Under the pieces are notes generated by a model that saw only the letters and a program-made list of their open reading frames with translations, was not told where the DNA came from and made no database searches. This document shows, piece after piece, positions 57,771 through 64,000 of a stretch of DNA of 64,000 nucleotides. The DNA is from Trichoplusia ni. Lineage: Eukaryota; Arthropoda; Insecta; Lepidoptera; Noctuidae. Made by a program: the position numbers and the translations under genes. The stretch covers positions 14,756,001 to 14,820,000 of the forward strand of contig NC_039483.1 in NCBI RefSeq assembly GCF_003590095.1, read 5' to 3'. How positions within the stretch are numbered: the stretch's first letter is position 1; every line of letters starts with the position of its first letter.

Positions 57771-58230
57771 CCCCCAATTTACATAATCACTTAACATTTT
57801 ACATGGGGAGTAGCAGTTATAGGCAATTCAACGACGTCGTTGCATTTGTTTGAGGATAATGCTTCTGTTTGATTAAAATTAGCAAATTCATGGCTATTTA
57901 AGCTGTTTGTAACATTACTTTTGTTAATATCTTTGCCGATCTTAAGTAGTCTAATTTCGTTTTTATTTATGTTGCTTTCGGCCGAAACTCTGGCATAGAT
58001 TAAACATTATTTTGCTATGAGAGCGTATGGGCTGGCGGATTTAATATTGAAATGTTTTGAAGCCAAATTTAGATATTACACATCCGTAATAATTTTTGTG
58101 GTTGTTGCCAGAAAGTCCGGTAAAGCACCTAGACTTAGACCCCCATATATACGTATGATACCCACAACAATTTATTATAGTGTACAATTCCCACTTATAT
58201 CGGTTTCATACTTTCTGTTTCACACTTCAG

Positions 58231-58458
58231 GATGCGGGCAGCACATGTCCGATATACGATATCAACCATATAAGATTGCACACGGGTTTCCATATTGAAC
58301 GGTACTATTTGATACATTTGCAACGGTCTAACGTAGATTTTCACACGCCAGTATACACAAACATAGAACAGAAACTTTTTATACAGTATGGAGGAATAAT
58401 AAATACTGTAAAGTTAACAGAAAGACAATTTCAGGCCTTGGCGTTTGGAATATTTTAA
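58231..58458 (+). CDS. Weak candidate terminal exon, unknown
   Basis: A good pyrimidine-rich acceptor (TTTCTGTTTCACACTTCAG, ends 58230) precedes a frame of 75 codons, DAGSTCPIYDINHIRLHTG onward, ending QFQALAFGIF and TAA. It requires a phase 0 intron, which neither donor of the gene at 49971 supplies. An overlapping frame also reads through the acceptor. No family is recognised and an open frame of this length is only mildly unexpected here. Confidence 0.2.
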   Translation, partial: DAGSTCPIYDINHIRLHTGFHIERYYLIHLQRSNVDFHTPVYTNIEQKLFIQYGGIINTVKLTERQFQALAFGIF

Positions 58459-61418
58459 CTGTTACAAAAAAAACTTTAATTTGTATTTTCCCACGTTTTT
58501 ATTCACTCACCTTACTTGTATGTTTTTCGTTCCGGTCGAATTTTTTTAACTCAATTTGAGGCACTTCGCTATAAGCTAGCATTTTGAAATTTTCAACGTA
58601 GCTTCAAAACTGATGACAATGCAATTTACACCTATAAAAACGGATGTACCGATTTTATTAAAATTTTAATGGAGTGACATTTAAAAACGTGGATTTTTAG
58701 CTTTTTAAACTATTTATTTGATATTTTTTCTTTAAAACACATTTTAAAATATTATAAAGCGTACGTACAAACGTTTGAAGTGTTAATTTATCTCAACAAA
58801 AAGACAACACCTACAATGATTGGGGTTTAGTACAATCGGAGCTTTAGGCATACATTTATCTCAAATGAAAACAATACAAACCTTCCAAACAAAACATAAG
58901 ACAATCAAAATCGAAAACAGAAAGCACATTCATCAAATTATTTCAAGAGAATAAATAAAATCAAACTACTGCAACGAAATCAAAGAGTATGTTTAGAAAT
59001 CATTATTTGAACCACCTTTGTGAATGAAAACTAACAATGAGTAAAGCCGCACTTACATAGTTTCAGACATCAAAACAATTTGTACTCTCTTGAACTTTAC
59101 GAACTTAAAAGGTTATTGCTTTATTCAGACGAGGTTCACCTGAGTGTAAATGATATACTCGTAAGTACGTGCTACCAATATGGAAGACTTTTCAAATGCT
59201 GTTATGCTCGACGTTGTTATTATGCTTGTAGTTTCTCAGGATCTTACTGCGTCGAACTGTGTCCAAGAAGGAAATAGAATGTAAAGTAAGCAATGCCTTG
59301 ATAAGGTTTAGACGAAGATTCTTGGTGATCTAGAGTCCTGAATATTCTGCAAAGTGACATTTACAATTAATACAATAAAACAATATAAAATACAATAAAA
59401 AAATTAACTCAACGAATAATGCTCAAAAGTATGCAAATTATAATTTCAAAAATTTAAAAAGTCACATGCAGTTTTCTGTCGCGGAAATCTAACTTGAATA
59501 ACATACACAGATCGAAAAATTTAAATGCTTTACCCCTAGGTATAGGTATCCCCTTTTACTTAGCAGCCACCAATCTTTATACACTGGCTCCGAATTTTCT
59601 AATAGATAATATTCATAAAGAATATTTTATAGTTCATTTTTTTACTAAGTACAGTAAGCCCCAGGAAGCAACATGGCTGACAGGGATTAACAAGTATTCT
59701 TAATAAATCTTACAAAGAACCTCATGACGCATACACACCAAAGTGTTTAACTGCAAAACGGATACAAGACAAACACGATAGAGATTTTCATATTGAAATA
59801 TAATATCGTTATGACGTCACCAACATTTAATTTTACCACAGAGTTCGCATATTTTACGGTTGTTTTTCAAAACAGATGATCGTAAAACTATTGTGAAGTG
59901 TTATGTAACGTATTGAAAATAGAGGCCCGATGCGTGGGTGTTTCAAGAATCGGGAAGTCGTAAACTATGAATTTTAGTAAGGATATGCTGTTGTTGTTAT
60001 GATGTATACATACATTTAGGCATGTTTCTTAGAAGCGTACTCACAGGTCGATTGCCTATAAACCTTAACACAGGTATGGTGTATTTATCTGTGAGTAAAT
60101 GTTTTAGAATCAGCTGGATAAATGCAAAGTAATATTCTGCAATATTTTGCATTATGAATTAGGTAAAATTTTAAATTACGACCAAATTAACAATCTGGTG
60201 TTTTTGGTTTGCCAATATCTAAATGACGTTGTTAGATCAACGAACAACTTTACTATGTAATTATAACAATTTATTTTAAAGAATAGTATAGTTTATGAAT
60301 TATGGACTTCCAGAAGCGTATCGTACGAATTCGTAGATCTGAACACCGGAAACCACTGATGTCTCTTTTAATTAATGTTAATTACGATGTAAATACTTAT
60401 CATTTGCCTAAACTTTGAAGGAAAAGATCGTGAGTTAATTAGTATCCTATGATTTTTAAATAGTATCCTTTGATTAAAGGTCGTGTTAAGCTACGTGACA
60501 GGCTAACGAGTGGTATAATACCTCTGACACCACTGTATATAACCCCAAACTGTTTTACCTGTTCATTTAAGCTAATTTTGTCTAAATAATGTTCTCTGAG
60601 TTACAAACATTCCTCAAAGTTTTGGGACCATCACACTTGGTTTACTCTCTATTAGTTTTCTTTGTTCTTAGGTCGATGACATCATTATCAACACCTGCCA
60701 AACGTTGTTTGTTGTTGTTTTGATAGGTTTAAGTACAGACAGGAATTTATTCTGTACCGAGGTAAAGGTAAAATGGATCGGTTTGGATATAATTTAAAGT
60801 TTAAGAAAAGATATCGGCTTAAGTTTGTCTGTGAGAAGAACTTTAAACGATATAACATATTCTTTAAAATTGTTTGTTTCATGTTTTAGAGAGGTTCAGA
60901 CATGATTGACAAGATGGAAACGATTTATCATTGAACTCTTCTTTCCCATCCAGAACCGAACCGACATGAAAAAAATAAATTTTGAAAATCCTCACGCTAC
61001 TGCATTAGGTACCTATATGAACATCTGAAGGCGGATTAAATAACCTAGAGACAAAAAAATCAAACAAACTTGTAACATGAAACCAATCACAACGATGTGT
61101 TCGCTTAAATATATCAGATCTAAAAATATGGCTCTCGACAAATCACAAAGATTCTCCTCTCCAAAAAGTCAAGTGCGGTCGTCTGTAGTCCCATATTTTA
61201 ACATCACACGTCTTTATGTCCTCAGCTATAAAGGTCCTGAATCAGTGAATTCGAATGGCCGAAGCTCTATCTGACAAAGTATCTTCCAAACTATTTGAAT
61301 TATAGTGTAATGAGTATAATGAGTTATAGTGATAGTGTAATTTGAAAAGAAACCAAGCAATCCTTTCATTGTTGAAAGAAGCAGAGTACCAAGTGGCTTT
61401 TGAAATGGATATCTCGGC
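58459..61418. other. No supported gene
   Basis: AT-rich sequence. A 65-codon plus-strand frame at 59080-59277 contains many cysteines and tyrosines (YGRLFKCCYARRCYYACSFS) but has no signal peptide or family pattern. I see no RNA gene or complete mobile element. Confidence 0.35.
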
Positions 61419-61470
61419 ATGGAAGTGAGACACCGCTACGTGCATTGTAGAGCGCTCTCTCACTTCCACA
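61419..61470. repeat. Palindromic 50-bp repeat, copy B (best preserved)
   Basis: ATGGAAGTGAGACACCGCTA, CGTGCATTGTAGAGCGCTCT, then CTCACTTCCACA. The outer GGAAGTGAGA and TCTCACTTCC are exact inverted repeats, with GCTAC/GTAG(A)GC pairing inside. Confidence 0.7.
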
Positions 61471-64000
61471 CTCGAACAGTTAAGTTTGTCTGAGGTTAGT
61501 AAGAGACCAGTACTTGATGCTTATTTGGGATTGAGGGATTTATTATGCTACTAAATCTTTGATGTATTCAATTGTTCATCTTTTCATTCAAGTGCCAGAG
61601 TCCAGAGTTAAATGCATTTCGAATAGTATCTTCAAGAAATCACCTTTTAGTGGTTGGAAATAAGGACTGGTTCTTGAGTTGGTCAAATATGGCAAAAGCA
61701 GTTTACTGTGAAACTGTTTCGCTTTACTGTGGGAATTTTTGATGCAAACTTTTTGCGTGTTTCAGCGGGAAGATTCATAGAAAAACCACTTATTTTTTCG
61801 TAGAATCAGTTTTATTATTAGATCTATGAACGCTGGTGTAATAAAATTACGAATGTTTGTAATTTCCACGATGCATAGTGGACGTCTCATATTATTTCAG
61901 TTTTATTTTCAGCTGTTTATGCACAGCTGTGAGAGACTCATTATATTTGTATTATTAATTATAGTTATTCCCCTACAAAAAACCACGTACACGTATTCAG
62001 TACCAATTTTCTATTAACTAGGTGTTTTAAAAATAAAATCTTCTGGACCAAAAAAACCTGTTTAATTAAACTTTTTATGAGAATTTATTAACCTCCAAAA
62101 CATTGTTATCACAAAACTTATGTCACATTGAATATATTTTTTAAATGTAGAGCTGAATTATTGAATAAATACAGTTTACTCACGTACCACCCGACTTACT
62201 GGGAGACTGATAAATTACTGAGATTACACTAAAATGATGCTCTCATATTTCCATCCCTTTTCTACTGAGCGTACATTATGTTATGATTGTTATCCCAGAG
62301 AAGATGAGCACTTAAATAAAACAAAACAGCTGTTCTAAACATACGATTTTTTTATGGTAATTTTGTTTTTAATACATTTTGATAGTGAATTTTGACGTAA
62401 AGTTTTTTTGTAGGTATCTAACTAGCGGTTGGGCAAGATATGAGTTACAAATGTTTAAAAACGGAATAGTAGTTTTAGAGTGCATGCATCTTCTCAACTT
62501 TTTTTAAAATATTTCATTAGATCTCTGCTCATATTACTTATATCGTCATGATGATTATGAATTTTTGTTTTATAGTTCTTGAGGTGAGCCCGATCAAATA
62601 AACAAATCCTTATATGTTTGTATTTCAAATGCACAGTGAAAACATAAACAAATTATTATCATTCAATGTATTTTATACATTCTGAAAAATATCATTTTCG
62701 ATGCGGATTATACTAAGAAAACACTTACTGAATCACATCAAAAATAAATCATTCAGTCTCACAATATAGCTCACTTTTTGTACCGCCTCATTGTATCGAT
62801 AATCACAATAATATTTTACTGTTATTCGGTTATGTGTTTGGATAGAGTAAGAGGTAAAATAAATACGATCGAACATAACAGATTGTAATGAGCTTCCTTA
62901 GACCATCACTGGGATTTCGGAGAAGATTAATAGCACCCACACAATATTAATAAGGAAAATCTTATATTAACTGGTATTTAATAGGTACTTAAATAAGTTC
63001 AGAAATATTATATTTTCAGAGTTAAAGGTGAAACTGCAAAGGTTTTATTAAATATTCTGGTGGAGTAGTCCAGGCCTCTTTTACCCGGAAAAAATCTTGG
63101 GGACTTGCTTTGCCCTGGGGAAAGCGGAAAGGGTTCTTACTGATTACGAACTAAAGAAATGTGCAGCAAGCCGGATCAATCCCAGGAGAACATCCCATGG
63201 ACTATTTGGGTCAATTAAGAAATATAACTACATCAAAAAGTGTTTTTAAGGGAAGAGACATACACTCACAAAAAAATTAACTTCAAATATTTCAAGACTT
63301 CATATCTGTAGGAAAAGAGTTCGATGCAACTTCGTTCGAAAATTTCCAGTACCGCCAAAAAAAAATGTTTAATCTATCCAAATTCCCACGATCCATCACG
63401 CATTACCTGCTAATACTAGCAACATATTCCCTAAATCAATAAAATACACGTTTTCTTTGTTTGTTTATATCATAAATTTAACCTTAGTGGTTGAACTCTG
63501 AGTCATACTAAGCCGTTTCTGATTTAGTACGTTTCAGATCAGTTATTTATTGGTATCGCATCATGGAAATAGCTTTCGCAGATAAATGCGTTGTCTGCAT
63601 TTGGCGAATCAATGTGTCATGCTTACTGCAATGTGTATAATGGACCTCCTTTGTGAATCGCTTGCGTTAGGTTGGTAGGTCTGTTTAGACGTCATGAATA
63701 GAATTATTGTTTTTGATTGTCAATCTGATCGAATTATCGAGCTATTCGCTTTGTACTTTGGCAGCTAAAATCAAATTGAATTTGATTGATTATTTCTTTC
63801 GCTCTATGTTAAACCTATCCAATTGAGCCATCACAACCACAGGATTACTCTAACATAATGCTAGGCTGTATTTGGTTAGTGATCTTCTAGTAACCTACAT
63901 GAGACAAAAGTCCTTGAAAAAGGGCTTTAGTACCTACTTCTTTCTTTGGTATATTGTTGTCGTGACCGTTTTTAGTAGCAATAAATAATAATATGTTCCC
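61471..64000. other. No supported gene to the window end
   Basis: AT-rich DNA. A patch at 63060-63215 is GC-richer, with CGGAAAGGGTTCTTACTGAT similar to the inverted form of the 15731 repeat family, and is probably transposon-derived. Nothing else is recognisable. Confidence 0.35.

Noticed and set aside
59080..59277. Cysteine-rich 65-codon plus-strand frame as a secreted peptide
   Set aside because: No signal peptide, irregular cysteine spacing, and no acceptor or promoter in a consistent place.
1..64000. CRISPR array, bacterial operons or integrated virus
   Set aside because: No regularly spaced direct repeats, no ribosome-binding-site-led gene clusters and no recognisable viral genes; all strong genes are spliced or typical insect nuclear genes.

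Overview
The window looks like nuclear DNA of a ditrysian moth or butterfly, quite possibly a noctuid-like moth. It is AT-rich, its genes are split by GT-AG introns, and its dispersed repeats are typically lepidopteran: RTE-type LINE 3' ends ending in (GAT)n, short Helitrons ending in CTAGT, and LINE/SINE-like scraps. There are no bacterial or viral operons, no CRISPR array, and no tRNA or rRNA gene that I can support.

Layout. 1-3.1 kb: two tandem plus-strand genes for secreted 10-cysteine trypsin-inhibitor-like (TIL) peptides, the first entering from outside the window. A possible minus-strand first exon of an unrelated gene lies inside the intron of the second. 3.5-5.5 kb: a single-exon minus-strand gene for mitochondrial aspartyl-tRNA synthetase (DARS2). 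6.9-9.3 kb: a four-exon minus-strand gene for a three-RRM RNA-binding protein of the A1CF/RBM46/RBM47 family. 9.4-12.9 kb: no gene recognised. 13.0-49.2 kb: a long minus-strand gene for an SLC17 (sialin/phosphate/VGLUT family) transporter. Its membrane domain is encoded by ten exons between 12,970 and 19,996. Three candidate first coding exons (about 23.1, 46.5 and 49.2 kb) all end in the same splice phase and can all join exon 2, which predicts one transporter with three N-termini. 49.97 kb onward: at least one and probably two exons of a plus-strand gene of unknown identity, head to head with the distal transporter exon. The last 10 kb is mostly repeats and weak ORFs.

The genes look like independent neighbours, not a pathway. 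The strongest observations are the phase-matched alternative first exons, a competing splice donor in transporter exon 3, a family of about 50-bp palindromic repeats with six recognisable copies (inverted GTGGAAG/CTTCCAC ends), and several perfect long inverted repeats with very short loops (up to 30-bp arms around a 5-nt loop). I found no convincing evidence of a novel multi-gene system. Exon structures were read by eye from splice consensus, phase and protein-family fit, with no transcript data.
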